From Candidatus Methanoperedens sp. BLZ2 (GTDB lineage: Archaea > Halobacteriota > Methanosarcinia > Methanosarcinales > Methanoperedenaceae): a stretch of 64,000 bases of DNA. Position 1 is the first letter of the stretch. Every line of letters starts with the position of its first letter. Below the pieces are notes generated by a model. The model ran no database searches and was not told where the DNA came from. It saw nothing but the letters and a program-made list of their open reading frames with translations. The stretch covers positions 1 through 64,000 of the forward strand of contig NZ_NTMG01000027.1 in NCBI RefSeq assembly GCF_002487355.1, written 5' to 3'. Positions 26,876 through 35,462 of this stretch are shown in pieces. Position numbers and translations under genes: made by a program.

Positions 26876-27409
26876 ATGGTTTCGAACAGAAAAATAGTTC
26901 TCTACATTGCTACGAGTCTTGATGGTTATATTGCACGTGAAAATGGTGACATTGATTGGTTGTCGATGGTTGAATCCCGGAATGAGGATTACGGTTACAA
27001 AGACTTCTTGAAGTCAGTTGATACGGTAATCATGGGACGCAGGACATATGATCAGGTGCTGACATTTGGGGATTTTCCTTACAAGGACAAGAAATGTTAC
27101 GTCATATCAAGAACTGCCAGGCCCAAAGATGATTATGTTGAGTACTGGAGCGGCGATATTTGTAAGCTTATTTCCGAAATTCGGCAAAAAGATGGCTTAA
27201 ACATCTGGCTTGTCGGCGGGGCTCAGATCGCAGGGGAATTCTTAAGAAAGAACTTGATTGACAGGTACATAATTTCCGTTCTTCCAATTCTACTGGGTAA
27301 GGGAATTCTGCTTTTTCACAGTGGCATGCCAGAAATCAGGCTGCAGCTTCGTCGAAATGTTGCCTATCCATCAGGGCTGGTTCAGCTTTCTTATGAACGA
27401 TCAAAATAG
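26876..27409 (+). CDS. Dihydrofolate reductase family (RibD C-terminal) protein
   Basis: This 177-residue protein has the DHFR/RibD_C fold markers SLDGYIARENGDIDWL, DTVIMGRRTYDQVL and IWLVGGAQIAGEFL. Such YyaP/YwjB-like reductases use NAD(P)H, but their substrates are mostly unknown. It is divergent from the DUF3795 remnant and sits in a cluster of small accessory genes of bacterial character. Confidence 0.88.
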   Translation: MVSNRKIVLYIATSLDGYIARENGDIDWLSMVESRNEDYGYKDFLKSVDTVIMGRRTYDQVLTFGDFPYKDKKCYVISRTARPKDDYVEYWSGDICKLISEIRQKDGLNIWLVGGAQIAGEFLRKNLIDRYIISVLPILLGKGILLFHSGMPEIRLQLRRNVAYPSGLVQLSYERSK

Positions 27410-27473
27410 ACCTGAAACGATTGATGCTCTGGCAACATGACCTTTTTCCATAAATATCCCCTGTTTTTCGAAG

Positions 27474-27914
27474 TTACTTGCGCTTCTCCACCTGTGCTTT
27501 CACCCTCGGATTGTCTGCAGCTTTCTGGACATCAGATGGGAAGTCTGACATCTTGAACACCTGGCGAATCTCGATCACATCGCCATCTTCTGCAGGGATT
27601 CGCGTTGCCCAAACGATGGCTTCTTCTTTTGACTTTACATCTATCATCCAGTAGCCGCCGATTACTTCTTTTGCTTCGATGAGGGGTCCATCTGTCACTT
27701 TTTGTTTACCGCCGGAAAAAGCGACACGTGCACCTTTCGAGATCGGATGAAGCCCGTCGAGTGAGATCAGCACGCCAGCTTTTGCCAGTTCTTCGTTGAA
27801 CTTCATCATCCTGGCGACAGACTCAGCAGAAGGGGTGAATCCTTTCACGGCTCTCTCTGCGGATGGCGTATCAGGTTGGTAGACTTTCGGGATCATAAAC
27901 ATCATGAATCGCAT
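27474..27914 (-). CDS. YCII-related (DGPF) protein
   Basis: This 146-residue protein carries the DGPF-like signature (TDGPLIEAKEVIGGYWMIDV) of YCII/PhnB-associated proteins. It lies 11 bp downstream of the broken VOC gene on the same strand, a pairing common in bacteria. Function unknown. Confidence 0.85.
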   Translation of the reverse strand: MRFMMFMIPKVYQPDTPSAERAVKGFTPSAESVARMMKFNEELAKAGVLISLDGLHPISKGARVAFSGGKQKVTDGPLIEAKEVIGGYWMIDVKSKEEAIVWATRIPAEDGDVIEIRQVFKMSDFPSDVQKAADNPRVKAQVEKRK

Positions 27915-27925
27915 TGTATCTCCTT

Positions 27926-28183
27926 TTAATTTATGAAACTACTGAATCTCCTGGAAAGAAAAATTAAGGTTTCCTGGCCTGCAAGGGGCATGGTTACTTT
28001 GGCGCCTGCGGAAACAGCCTTTGTAAAGACAGAATCCACATCATCAACATACAGGAACATGCTGGAACTTGTGCCGCCTCCTGGCGATTGGGGTGAGAAC
28101 ACGTTCATTTCAGGGGCCACATCGCGCACAACCAGATCAGGTATAAGCGAATGAAAAACTTCAGGAATGTCTTTTGTTCTCAT
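27926..28183 (-). pseudogene. Internally deleted VOC (glyoxalase/PhnB-like) gene
   Basis: The start (MRTKDIPEVFHSLIPDLVVR) and middle (GTSSSMFLYVDDVDSVF) match VOC-superfamily PhnB-like proteins, but about 35 residues between LVVRD and APEMNVFSPQS are missing, and the C-terminus after MPLAGQ is not family-like. Metal and substrate sites cannot form. It is probably a decayed gene. Confidence 0.75.
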
Positions 28184-28376
28184 ACTAACCTCCAAATTTT
28201 TACTTCCTATTATAAAATGGTTCTCATTCTATTTTAATTTATTTCTTGTTCTTGCAGCACTTCGCCCGAAACAGTGGGAGCTATTCCATTGACATCAAAT
28301 ATGCGGACTATGTTGCGGCAGATTTTTACGCCTTGCTTGCCATTATTGCCTTACCAGTTATAGCTTTCAGGTGAAT

Positions 28377-29315
28377 ATGAGTTCGATTATTTTTACCCAT
28401 GGCGATTGCGATGGTATCTGCGCTGGAGCTGTTGCTAAAAGTGCGTTTCCAGATTCCAAGGTATTTTTTACAAGCCCTGTGAGCCTGCTCGGGGAACTGA
28501 ACAATCTTGCCGGGAATTATGACAACATTGTGATATGCGATATTGCTATCGATGAGAAAACCTCCCCTCAATTGAAAATTAAATTAAATGAGCTTGATAC
28601 CGAATCAAATGTGATATACATGGATCACCACCCTGTGCCTGAAAAGAACTATAATAAAAGCTGGTTTCATCACGACAACTGTTCATCTTCGGAACAGGCA
28701 TACCGGATTCTTGAGAGAAAACTCAGCCGGGATATGAGGCGGGTGGCAATTTACGGAGCCATAGGTGATTTCAGCGAGACATCTCTCATAAAAAAATGGG
28801 AGCGCGACTGGGATACGAGAACGCTGTATTTCTATGCTGGAACACTAATCCAGGGAATAACACACGTCGGCAGGGATTATGATTATAAGAGGAGGATATT
28901 GGATGCACTTTCCGGGGATACTCCTCCTCCTGAAATTGCAGGTCTTCTTGAATCGGCTGTCATCGCATCAAGAAAGGAAGAGGGGATAAAAGACGATGTC
29001 AGGCATAAAGTAGTGAAATTGAAAAACCTTGCTTATGTCCAGGATATTAACGGGTATATGTCAAAAGCTGCAATATATGCCGCCTCTATCGGGAATGCGA
29101 ATGTGGGTGTATCCTGCGAATACAGGTCGCAAAAACATGTGTATGATATCAGTATCCGCAGGCGCAACGGTGATATGGATTTAAATACAATACTGCGCCG
29201 TGTGGCGCCATATCACGGAGGGACAGGAGGAGGTCATCCATTTGCAGCAGGAGCACGCATTCCGGAAAAAGAACTGGAAGCATTCTTATATAATCTGGAT
29301 GAAGCGATAGGCTAA
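28377..29315 (+). CDS. DHH-family phosphoesterase (RecJ/NrnA-like)
   Basis: This 312-residue protein has the DHH motifs HGDCDGICAGA, VICDIAIDE and MDHHPVP, and the DHHA1 glycine-rich GGTGGGHPFAAGAR at the end. It should be a Mn-dependent exonuclease or phosphodiesterase on short nucleotides or DNA, in the archaeal RecJ/GAN-like group. The ATG at 28377 follows AGGTGA. Confidence 0.9.
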   Translation: MSSIIFTHGDCDGICAGAVAKSAFPDSKVFFTSPVSLLGELNNLAGNYDNIVICDIAIDEKTSPQLKIKLNELDTESNVIYMDHHPVPEKNYNKSWFHHDNCSSSEQAYRILERKLSRDMRRVAIYGAIGDFSETSLIKKWERDWDTRTLYFYAGTLIQGITHVGRDYDYKRRILDALSGDTPPPEIAGLLESAVIASRKEEGIKDDVRHKVVKLKNLAYVQDINGYMSKAAIYAASIGNANVGVSCEYRSQKHVYDISIRRRNGDMDLNTILRRVAPYHGGTGGGHPFAAGARIPEKELEAFLYNLDEAIG

Positions 29316-29401
29316 TGAAGCGATGCAAATGGGGCTGGATAGATAAAATACAGGCGCTGAAATGTGAAACCGTATATCGGATTCATACTAAAATTATAAG
29401 G

Positions 29402-29473
29402 AGCCCCGGGAGGGAATTGAACCCTCGACCTCGTCCTTACCAAGGACGCGCTATACCTCTAAGCCACCGAGGC
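29402..29473 (-). tRNA. tRNA-Thr (anticodon GGT)
   Basis: On the minus strand, acceptor arms GCCTCGG and CCGGGGC pair with one G-U, the anticodon stem CGTCC/GGACG encloses TTGGTAA, and the T arm GAGGGTTCAATTCCCTC is clear. The anticodon is GGT. The discriminator is U and no CCA is encoded. Confidence 0.95.
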
Positions 29474-29511
29474 GCTTTTGATTTTTGATTTCTGCCGGAT
29501 ATATTTTTCAG

Positions 29512-29586
29512 CGGGCCCGGAGGGATTCGAACCCTCGACATCCGGGTTAGAAGCCCGGCGCTATATCCAAGCTAAGCCACGAGCCC
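29512..29586 (-). tRNA. tRNA-Arg (anticodon TCT)
   Basis: On the minus strand, acceptor arms GGGCTCG and CGGGCCC pair with one G-U, and the anticodon stem CCGGG/CCCGG encloses CTTCTAA, giving anticodon TCT. The T arm is GAGGGTTCGAATCCCTC. It lies 38 bp upstream of tRNA-Thr on the same strand, so the two may share a transcript. Confidence 0.95.
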
Positions 29587-29632
29587 AGCGAGGAACTCCA
29601 AGATGTTTTGTTTATTTAAAAAGCTTTGTGCA

Positions 29633-30676
29633 TCAAATCCCGTATTCATTTTTCAATGTTTCTATTTCAGGCAATAATATATAATCCAGTGATGTTCCTT
29701 TAGCTTCCTTTATCTGAAGCGTTTCAATAAGCTGCGAATAGCTCCCGCCTGCAAGCCCGTTTGCAATGATCGCAGCGCCCTGGGCAGCTTCCTTGACGGT
29801 TTTTGTCCCAAAACCCTCGATCCTCCTGACTGGCGCAATATCAAGCCTGCGTTTTAATTCTTCAAAAAGACCCTCAACTCTTGATATCCTGCCGGAAACA
29901 AGTATCTCTCGCGGATCAACAGATACCGTAAGTTGCAGGATATCTTTAATTGCGCCTTCAAGATATGCATTCAAAGCATCATCATTATCCATCAGTTCTT
30001 CCGGCGTTCTTGCAAATTTTTCAACTCCTCCCTTAAAAACAAGTTCCTTATTGAAACCGCCCAACAGATAAGCAAGCTCCGAATCCATTCCACCGAGTGA
30101 GAGATAACCGATATTACCTGTACTTCCACCGATACCATCCACGATTTTTCCATTATTTACTGCAACAGCGGCAGTATATCCGAATCCCATTTCGAGTATT
30201 ATGAATGAGGTTTCACTGTACCCGATATTATACTTTAATGCCTGGTCACGTATTCCAAGAGCAGTACAGCATAGTTTATCCGCTGTACCCATATCGATCT
30301 TATTCAACTTCCTGTAGGATGGGATAGTAGGAAGATGTATTACCCCCGGAATAAAAATGACAGGGAGTTTGTTGTGTTGCATCCGCATTATGGATGTACG
30401 AAGTCCAAGGAGACTTTTCCTGTCATCTTTCTTAATAAGCGACATAAGAAATAATTCCCTCTGACCTATATCTTTGATATTAGTGATCGGAATGCCAAAG
30501 CCCGAAGGTCCCACAACAAGATTTGCCTTTGTTTCTTTTACGATATTTGAAATCAGCTCAGGCTCTTTGATTATGTCCTTCGTGGATATTGAAATATCCA
30601 GAATTATTTTTTCATCATCAAGACCGCAAAAATCAAAACTTTTTGTTCCCGGGTCTATGCCGATTACTCTTACCAT
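29633..30676 (-). CDS. DUF1464 family protein
   Basis: This 347-residue archaeal protein has the ASKHA phosphate-1 motif at the N-terminus (VIGIDPGTKSFDFCGL) and later glycine-rich motifs (ILEMGFGYTAAVAV, ILVSGRISRVEG). It is related to butyrate and acetate kinases in fold and is annotated DUF1464. Its substrate is unknown. Confidence 0.85.
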   Translation of the reverse strand: MVRVIGIDPGTKSFDFCGLDDEKIILDISISTKDIIKEPELISNIVKETKANLVVGPSGFGIPITNIKDIGQRELFLMSLIKKDDRKSLLGLRTSIMRMQHNKLPVIFIPGVIHLPTIPSYRKLNKIDMGTADKLCCTALGIRDQALKYNIGYSETSFIILEMGFGYTAAVAVNNGKIVDGIGGSTGNIGYLSLGGMDSELAYLLGGFNKELVFKGGVEKFARTPEELMDNDDALNAYLEGAIKDILQLTVSVDPREILVSGRISRVEGLFEELKRRLDIAPVRRIEGFGTKTVKEAAQGAAIIANGLAGGSYSQLIETLQIKEAKGTSLDYILLPEIETLKNEYGI

Positions 30677-30708
30677 ATCCCCAAGTTATCATACTATCTA
30701 ATTAATGT

Positions 30709-30891
30709 TTATGTTTTTGCCGGCCTGCGTTCAATTACTTTTACCCAGTGACCCGGAGTGACCTCGGCAAGAACAGGGACATTGGGCGCAAGTTCATCAA
30801 AATAGATAGTCTCATCAACCAGCGGGTGATCCTCACCACCGCATACCGGACATTTTTCAAAATATGTCTTTCTTTTACTATGAGCTGACAT
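30709..30891 (-). CDS. Small CxxC protein
   Basis: This 60-residue protein begins basic, then has one CPVCGGEDHPLVD zinc-binding half and an acidic middle, and ends VKVIERRPAKT. Only two Cys and one His are available, so a metal site would need a dimer or partner. It sits between DUF1464 and gatD with its own short gaps. Confidence 0.55.
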   Translation of the reverse strand: MSAHSKRKTYFEKCPVCGGEDHPLVDETIYFDELAPNVPVLAEVTPGHWVKVIERRPAKT

Positions 30892-30997
30892 AAAACCTCC
30901 CTTTCATATATTCCTGCCCTGATGAATAAGAGTATTGGTTGATCTGGCACAAGTTTTTTATTATCTATGGCTATTATGAAATAAGAACGGGATTATC

Positions 30998-32248
30998 ATG
31001 CAAGCAGAAATCTACGATAAAGTAAGCCTAGAGACTAATGGCGTGAAATATGAGGGGACTCTGATGCCTTCTCAGACAGACAGGATAGTTTTAAAATTAA
31101 AAAACGGATACAATATCGGGATAAAAAAAGAGTCAGCGTCTTTGAAATTGCTTGATAAGAAAGAAGAAAAAATATCCCATACTGGAACCGGTCAAGTGGA
31201 TAAGAATAAAAAAGAAAAACTTCCCAGCATCTCAATTCTTTCAACTGGCGGCACCATTGCAAGCAAGATAGATTACCGCACCGGAGCCGTAACGTCACAA
31301 TTCTCAGCAGACGACGTTCTTTCTGCGATCCCTGAACTTGAAGAAATAGCTAATTACAACTGCCGGATGATTTACAGCATCCTGAGCGAGAACATGCGAC
31401 CATCTTACTGGGTGGAGCTTGCACGCGCCGTATATGAGGAAATAAAGAACGGAGCAGACGGTGTCATCATCACTCATGGCACAGATACCATGATGTATAC
31501 AGCTGCAGCGCTTTCTTTTATGATAGAAACACCTGTTCCAATCGTGCTTGTCGGCTCGCAGCGAAGTGCTGACAGGCCAAGCAGCGATAATGCCATGAAT
31601 GCAATATGTGCAGCTAAAGTCGCAACAAGTAATATCGCCGAGGTATGCGTAGTGATGCATGGCTCTACGAGTGATGATTTCTGTTATATTCACAGGGGAA
31701 CAAAAGTCCGCAAGATGCATACCTCACGGCGCGATGCTTTCCAATCGATTAACGCGCGCCCAATAGGACGTGTGGAATATCCTTCAGGGGAAATTAAAAT
31801 GCTCTCTCCATTTATAAAAAGAGGAGAAAAAAAACTTGCTATAAATGATAAACTGGAATCAAAATGCGCCCTGATAAAATATACTACGGGCGCAAGTGAT
31901 GAATCTCTTTTATTCCATTCAGGTTCCGGATATAAGGGTATTGTAATAGAAGGAACTGGTCTTGGACATGTTTCCACGGAATGGATCCCGCTTATAAAAA
32001 CAGTAACGGATGCCGGAATCCCTGTGGTCATGACTTCACAATGCATAAACGGCAGGGTATGCGATCGTGTTTATGATACAGGCAGGGATATCCTGAAAGC
32101 AGGTGCTATCGAAAGTGAAGATATGCTTTCTGAGGTAGCTCTTGTAAAATTAATGTGGGTATTGGGGCAAACGAAGGACATCGAAAAAATAACTGCCATG
32201 ATGCACACCAATATCGCAGGCGAGCTCACTCGAAGTACTCGTTCATAA
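30998..32248 (+). CDS. gatD: Glu-tRNA(Gln) amidotransferase subunit D
   Basis: GatD is the asparaginase-like glutaminase that feeds ammonia to GatE, which converts Glu-tRNA(Gln) to Gln-tRNA(Gln) in archaea. The 416-residue protein has an N-terminal tudor-like domain (about 1-70) and an asparaginase domain with [17 protein letters not shown], the nucleophile Thr region, and [14 protein letters not shown]. The conserved GTGLGHVS motif near residue 310 is present. The ATG has almost no leader. gatE is not in the window. Confidence 0.95.
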   Translation: MQAEIYDKVSLETNGVKYEGTLMPSQTDRIVLKLKNGYNIGIKKESASLKLLDKKEEKISHTGTGQVDKNKKEKLPSISILSTGGTIASKIDYRTGAVTSQFSADDVLSAIPELEEIANYNCRMIYSILSENMRPSYWVELARAVYEEIKNGADGVIITHGTDTMMYTAAALSFMIETPVPIVLVGSQRSADRPSSDNAMNAICAAKVATSNIAEVCVVMHGSTSDDFCYIHRGTKVRKMHTSRRDAFQSINARPIGRVEYPSGEIKMLSPFIKRGEKKLAINDKLESKCALIKYTTGASDESLLFHSGSGYKGIVIEGTGLGHVSTEWIPLIKTVTDAGIPVVMTSQCINGRVCDRVYDTGRDILKAGAIESEDMLSEVALVKLMWVLGQTKDIEKITAMMHTNIAGELTRSTRS

Positions 32249-32322
32249 TGAGCATAATAATAATTATTTTTTTTTAAGAATATATAGGTAAATATTAAAT
32301 AGTAGCAGAACATTATGATAGT

Positions 32323-32417
32323 TGCTGTAGAATCAGGCGCCTAATGCCTTTAGTACCCTCAGTCTCCTTCGACCCATCGTTTTTATTAGGCGCCTGAAAA
32401 CTACACCATTTTTCCTA
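32323..32417 (+). ncRNA. Candidate small RNA, copy 1
   Basis: An AATATTAAAT box (32291-32300) lies 42 bp before a 65-nt hairpin (32333-32397) with a perfect 13-bp stem (TCAGGCGCCTAAT with ATTAGGCGCCTGA) and a 39-nt loop. A T5 run in ACACCATTTTTCC, a typical archaeal termination signal, follows about 15 bases later. The start is set from the usual 25-27 bp TATA-to-start distance and is approximate. The open, C-rich loop includes GTCTCCTTCGACCC. CTCCTT could pair with Shine-Dalgarno sequences, which is inference. I know no matching RNA family. Confidence 0.6.
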
Positions 32418-32537
32418 AGAACAGGTTTTCCGGATTGTTTTATTAGCACTTTAATACAATTATGATAATGAGCATAATTATTCATATTGAAGAATATAAC
32501 AGATAATATTAAATACTTTCAAATTCATCATTAATAT

Positions 32538-32632
32538 TGCTGTAGGATCAGGCGCCTAATGCCTTTAGTACCCTCAGTCTCCTTCGACCCATCGTTTTTA
32601 TTAGGCGCCTGGTAACTACACCATTTTTCCTA
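32538..32632 (+). ncRNA. Candidate small RNA, copy 2
   Basis: The box is at 32505-32515 and the hairpin at 32548-32612, with the same loop and stem except that the last base is G instead of A, leaving a 12-bp stem plus a G-U pair. The same downstream T5 run follows. Flanks match copy 3 closely and copy 1 less well, as expected for duplicated genes under constraint on the hairpin. Confidence 0.6.
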
Positions 32633-32761
32633 AGAACAGATTTTTCATGAAATTTTTTTGTGAATTACTATTACTTTAATACAATTATGATGATGAGCAT
32701 AATTATTCATATTGAAGAATATAACAGATAATATTAAATACTTTTAAAACATCATTAATAT

Positions 32762-32842
32762 TGCTGTAGAATCAGGCGCCTAATGCCTTTAGTACCCTCA
32801 GTCTCCTTCGACCCATCGTTTTTATTAGGCGCCTGACCTGCA
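32762..32842 (+). ncRNA. Candidate small RNA, copy 3, running toward moaC
   Basis: The box is at 32730-32740 and the hairpin at 32772-32836, identical to copy 1. The downstream conserved ACTACACCATTTTT is missing; the moaC stop codon lies only 7 bases beyond the hairpin. A transcript would run into the antisense of the moaC 3' end unless it stops at the hairpin. The 3' end given is therefore uncertain. Confidence 0.55.
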
Positions 32843-33313
32843 CTATTCTATTTCTTGCTTGATCTTCTCAAGTACCAGGATATTTTTGATCCTTGTAGAT
32901 GGATAGTTTCCGGTCTCATCTTTTTCCACTGATTTTACCATGTCCCATATTGTCAGGAGCGCTACGCTTACTCCATGAAGTGCTTCCATTTCTACCCCGG
33001 TTTTTCCAATGGATTTTACCTCAACTGTCACTTTCACCTTTCCCATTCCAAGATCAAATTGAACATCAATCCCCGTTATCGGTATTTGATGACACATGGG
33101 GATCACAGAAGAAGTGTTTTTTATTGCGATAACAGAAGCGATGCGTGCAGTTTCAAGAACCGCCCCCTTCTGAATTTCCATATTCTTGATAGCTGCAATT
33201 GTTTCCGGCCTTAATTGTATCTCGCCTGTGGCTGTTGCGTATCTAAAAATATCATGCTTTTCGCTGATATCAACCATTTTAGCCCTGCCATCCTCGATAT
33301 GTGAGAATTTCAT
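32843..33313 (-). CDS. moaC: Cyclic pyranopterin monophosphate synthase
   Basis: MoaC closes the pyranopterin ring in molybdopterin biosynthesis, with MoaA. The 156-residue protein has the family motifs KNTSSVIPMCHQIPITGIDV and MEALHGVSVALLTIWDMVKS, including the catalytic Lys region near the C-terminus. It overlaps the upstream nnrD/nnrE gene as ATGA. Its 3' end abuts the small-RNA array. Confidence 0.96.
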   Translation of the reverse strand: MKFSHIEDGRAKMVDISEKHDIFRYATATGEIQLRPETIAAIKNMEIQKGAVLETARIASVIAIKNTSSVIPMCHQIPITGIDVQFDLGMGKVKVTVEVKSIGKTGVEMEALHGVSVALLTIWDMVKSVEKDETGNYPSTRIKNILVLEKIKQEIE

Positions 33314-34767
33314 GCTTTCATCACAGCCGGGATGTAATCAATGATATCAGTAGCCAGAAGACCATATCCAAATTCCTTAAATGCCATGTCTCCGGCTGCG
33401 CCATTAATAAATGCTCCGCATGCAGCAGCTTCAAGAGGAGATTTGCACCGTGCAAAAAGGGCTCCTGTCAGGCCTGCAAGGACATCTCCTGTTCCGCCAA
33501 CGGTCATGCCTGCATTGCCAGTCCTGTTGGCTCTGACTTCTAACCAATCGGAAATTAGATCAATTGCACCTTTTAATAGTACTGTGACTTCATTTTTTTG
33601 TGCAAAACTTTTTATGAATTCAATTCTTTCTTTCTGCTCATCCGGGACATCATTACCAGACAACCTTTTCATCTCGCCAGCATGGGGCGTCAGGATCATA
33701 TTTTTATCCAGGAAGGGGACCAATTGCGGGGATAGAGCATCGGCGTCAATAACTGCTTTCGTGCATAGTGGAACTATTTTTTCAATGGCCAAAAGGGTCT
33801 CATCTGCATTCCCAAGACCCATACCCATGACAACCACATCGTGTTTTTCAATAAGCCTCGAAATAATCGGTATATCATCTTCAACAAGTATCTCTCCAGT
33901 AAGCTTTTTTACAATGAGATTTGGAGAATACGAGGCGATGATGTCCGAAACATTCTTTGGCGCAGCAACTGTAACGATATCAGCGCCAGCCCGAAGTGCA
34001 GAAAGTGCAGAAAGTGCGGGTGCTCCTGAATATGGCCCGCCCCCGATAACAAGGATTCTTCCTGCATCGCCCTTATGGCTTATTGCAGGTCTTTTCAAGA
34101 AGGGCTGGATATCACCGGGCCCGACATAAAATTCTGCTTCAATTGGTATTCCGATATCAACAACACGGATTTCACCTGTATATTGTTGGGCATTTTGTGA
34201 AAGGAAACCTGTTTTCATTTTATGAAACGTAAGTGTCAGTCCTGCATGCACTGCTTTGTCAAATTCCCCACCATCAGGATCAAACCCTGATGGCACATCC
34301 ACGGAAAGCACGAAAGCGCCGGAGCCGTTTATCAGATCAATAATAGTGGATTCAGGTTCATGTATTCTCCCCCGCACGCCTGTTCCAAAGATCCCGTCAA
34401 TGATAACCTTTGCATTCTTTAATATGGAAGGATCGAAGAATGTTGAATTCGTGAATTCCACGAGCGGAATTGATGTTTTTTCAAGGACATTCCAGTTATG
34501 CAGCGCTTCTGGTGTTTTGAGATCTTCTTTTTTTCCAATCAGGATCACGGTGACATCATAACCACCGAGATGTCGCGCAGCAACGAAAGCATCTCCGCCG
34601 TTATTACCCCTGCCTGCAATGATCACAACCTTTCCTGAACTTATTCTTTCTTTAACAGCACTGGCAACTGCAGCACCGGCATTTTCCATGAGCTGGAGAC
34701 GTTTTATCCCCAGGTATTCACAATTTGTGTCTATGGCTGCCATGCGGGCTGAAGTGATTGTTTGCAT
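33310..34767 (-). CDS. nnrD/nnrE: Bifunctional NAD(P)HX epimerase/dehydratase
   Basis: This enzyme repairs hydrated NAD(P)H: the N-terminal YjeF_N epimerase domain (about 1-205, GRGNNGGDAFVAARHLGGYD) and the C-terminal carbohydrate-kinase-like dehydratase (about 220-485, VIGGGPYSGAPALSALSAL, VTVLLKGAIDLISD, NAGMTVGGTGDVLAGLTGAL). The 485-residue length is typical of the fused form. It is translationally coupled to moaC. A short ALSALSAL direct repeat is visible in the dehydratase part. Confidence 0.95.
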   Translation of the reverse strand: MQTITSARMAAIDTNCEYLGIKRLQLMENAGAAVASAVKERISSGKVVIIAGRGNNGGDAFVAARHLGGYDVTVILIGKKEDLKTPEALHNWNVLEKTSIPLVEFTNSTFFDPSILKNAKVIIDGIFGTGVRGRIHEPESTIIDLINGSGAFVLSVDVPSGFDPDGGEFDKAVHAGLTLTFHKMKTGFLSQNAQQYTGEIRVVDIGIPIEAEFYVGPGDIQPFLKRPAISHKGDAGRILVIGGGPYSGAPALSALSALRAGADIVTVAAPKNVSDIIASYSPNLIVKKLTGEILVEDDIPIISRLIEKHDVVVMGMGLGNADETLLAIEKIVPLCTKAVIDADALSPQLVPFLDKNMILTPHAGEMKRLSGNDVPDEQKERIEFIKSFAQKNEVTVLLKGAIDLISDWLEVRANRTGNAGMTVGGTGDVLAGLTGALFARCKSPLEAAACGAFINGAAGDMAFKEFGYGLLATDIIDYIPAVMKA

Positions 34768-34856
34768 ATATTGATAATCAGCACATGAACACTTATAATT
34801 TATTAAATGTTTAAGGGATATAATGAAATAAGATATACTCTATTTAAGGGTATTAA

Positions 34857-35369
34857 ATGGATCAAACACCTCAACAAATGGATATTAAACAATCTCACAT
34901 AAAACGCGTCCGCACAATTGCTGATTACCAGTTCGGCCGCGGTGCTGGCGAAATCCTTTTTTCGGATGAGGTCAAATTCCAGTTCTCAACCACAAAAAGG
35001 GTCCGCCAGATACTTCTTGATAACGAGCGTATAGCAACGGTCAGGGCAAAGGACGGTATGCTGACCCTGAGCATGAAAGGAGCAGGGAAGCTACATGGAT
35101 TTATCAAGTATCCTGGACAAAGAGTTGTTGTAAACAGCGATGCTGCGCCATTTGTTGCAAAAGGCAAGACCGCTTTTTCGCGTCATGTTGTGGCAGTTGA
35201 TCCTGAAATCCGGGCAGGGCAGGAGGTTCTTATAGTGGATGAAAATGATCGCCTGCTTGCAACAGGAAAAACTATATTGTCCGCTATTGAAATGCAGGCT
35301 TTTAAGAAAGGTATTTCAGTAGATGTAAGAAGTGGAATTGATACAAAAGACAAACCTGATATTGATTGA
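34857..35369 (+). CDS. PUA-domain protein (archaeosine-transglycosylase-like)
   Basis: This 170-residue protein has a pre-PUA part (IADYQFGRGAGEILFSDEV) and a C-terminal PUA domain (about 90-165, NSDAAPFVAKGKTAFSRHVV, AGQEVLIVDENDRLLATGKT), the RNA-binding module of tRNA-guanine transglycosylases and pseudouridine synthases. It lacks a catalytic domain, so it probably binds tRNA or rRNA. A promoter-like CTATTTAAGG lies just upstream of the ATG, so the mRNA may be nearly leaderless. Confidence 0.85.
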   Translation: MDQTPQQMDIKQSHIKRVRTIADYQFGRGAGEILFSDEVKFQFSTTKRVRQILLDNERIATVRAKDGMLTLSMKGAGKLHGFIKYPGQRVVVNSDAAPFVAKGKTAFSRHVVAVDPEIRAGQEVLIVDENDRLLATGKTILSAIEMQAFKKGISVDVRSGIDTKDKPDID

Positions 35370-35462
35370 ACGTTTTTTTTGTCCCTGATTATTACTATGG
35401 GTTATCAATCGGTATAGTAAATATTATATATGGTAATGTAGTAATATGCAGAGGTGAAGTTA

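Larger units (their letters stand above)
32242..32836 (+). repeat. Three tandem promoter-hairpin units
   Basis: Three units begin at about 32242, 32461 and 32686 with a TAATGAGCATAAT-like block, then an AATATTAAAT TATA-like box, then TTGCTGTAGRATCAGG and a 65-nt hairpin. The hairpin starts are 215 and 224 bp apart. Units 2 and 3 are near-identical throughout; unit 1 has diverged between TATA and hairpin but keeps the box spacing and the hairpin. The array fills the gap between the convergent gatD and moaC genes. Confidence 0.9.

Noticed and set aside
32333-32836. The three hairpins as integron attC sites
   Set aside because: GCCTAAT and ATTAGGC resemble the attC ends RYYYAAC and GTTRRRY, but the last base differs, the stem is perfect without extrahelical bases, inner L boxes are absent, no cassettes lie between the copies and no integrase is present.
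32333-32836. The tandem units as a CRISPR array
   Set aside because: The repeats are far too long and are separated by about 150 bp of sequence that is itself repeated, with no unique spacers or cas genes.
33980-34020. Short direct repeat AGAAAGTGC in nnrD/nnrE
   Set aside because: It encodes ALSALSAL within an intact, in-frame conserved domain; no sign of a separate element.
33341-34129. Long plus-strand ORF of 262 codons over nnrD/nnrE
   Set aside because: It is the antisense shadow of a well-conserved gene and has no domain of its own.
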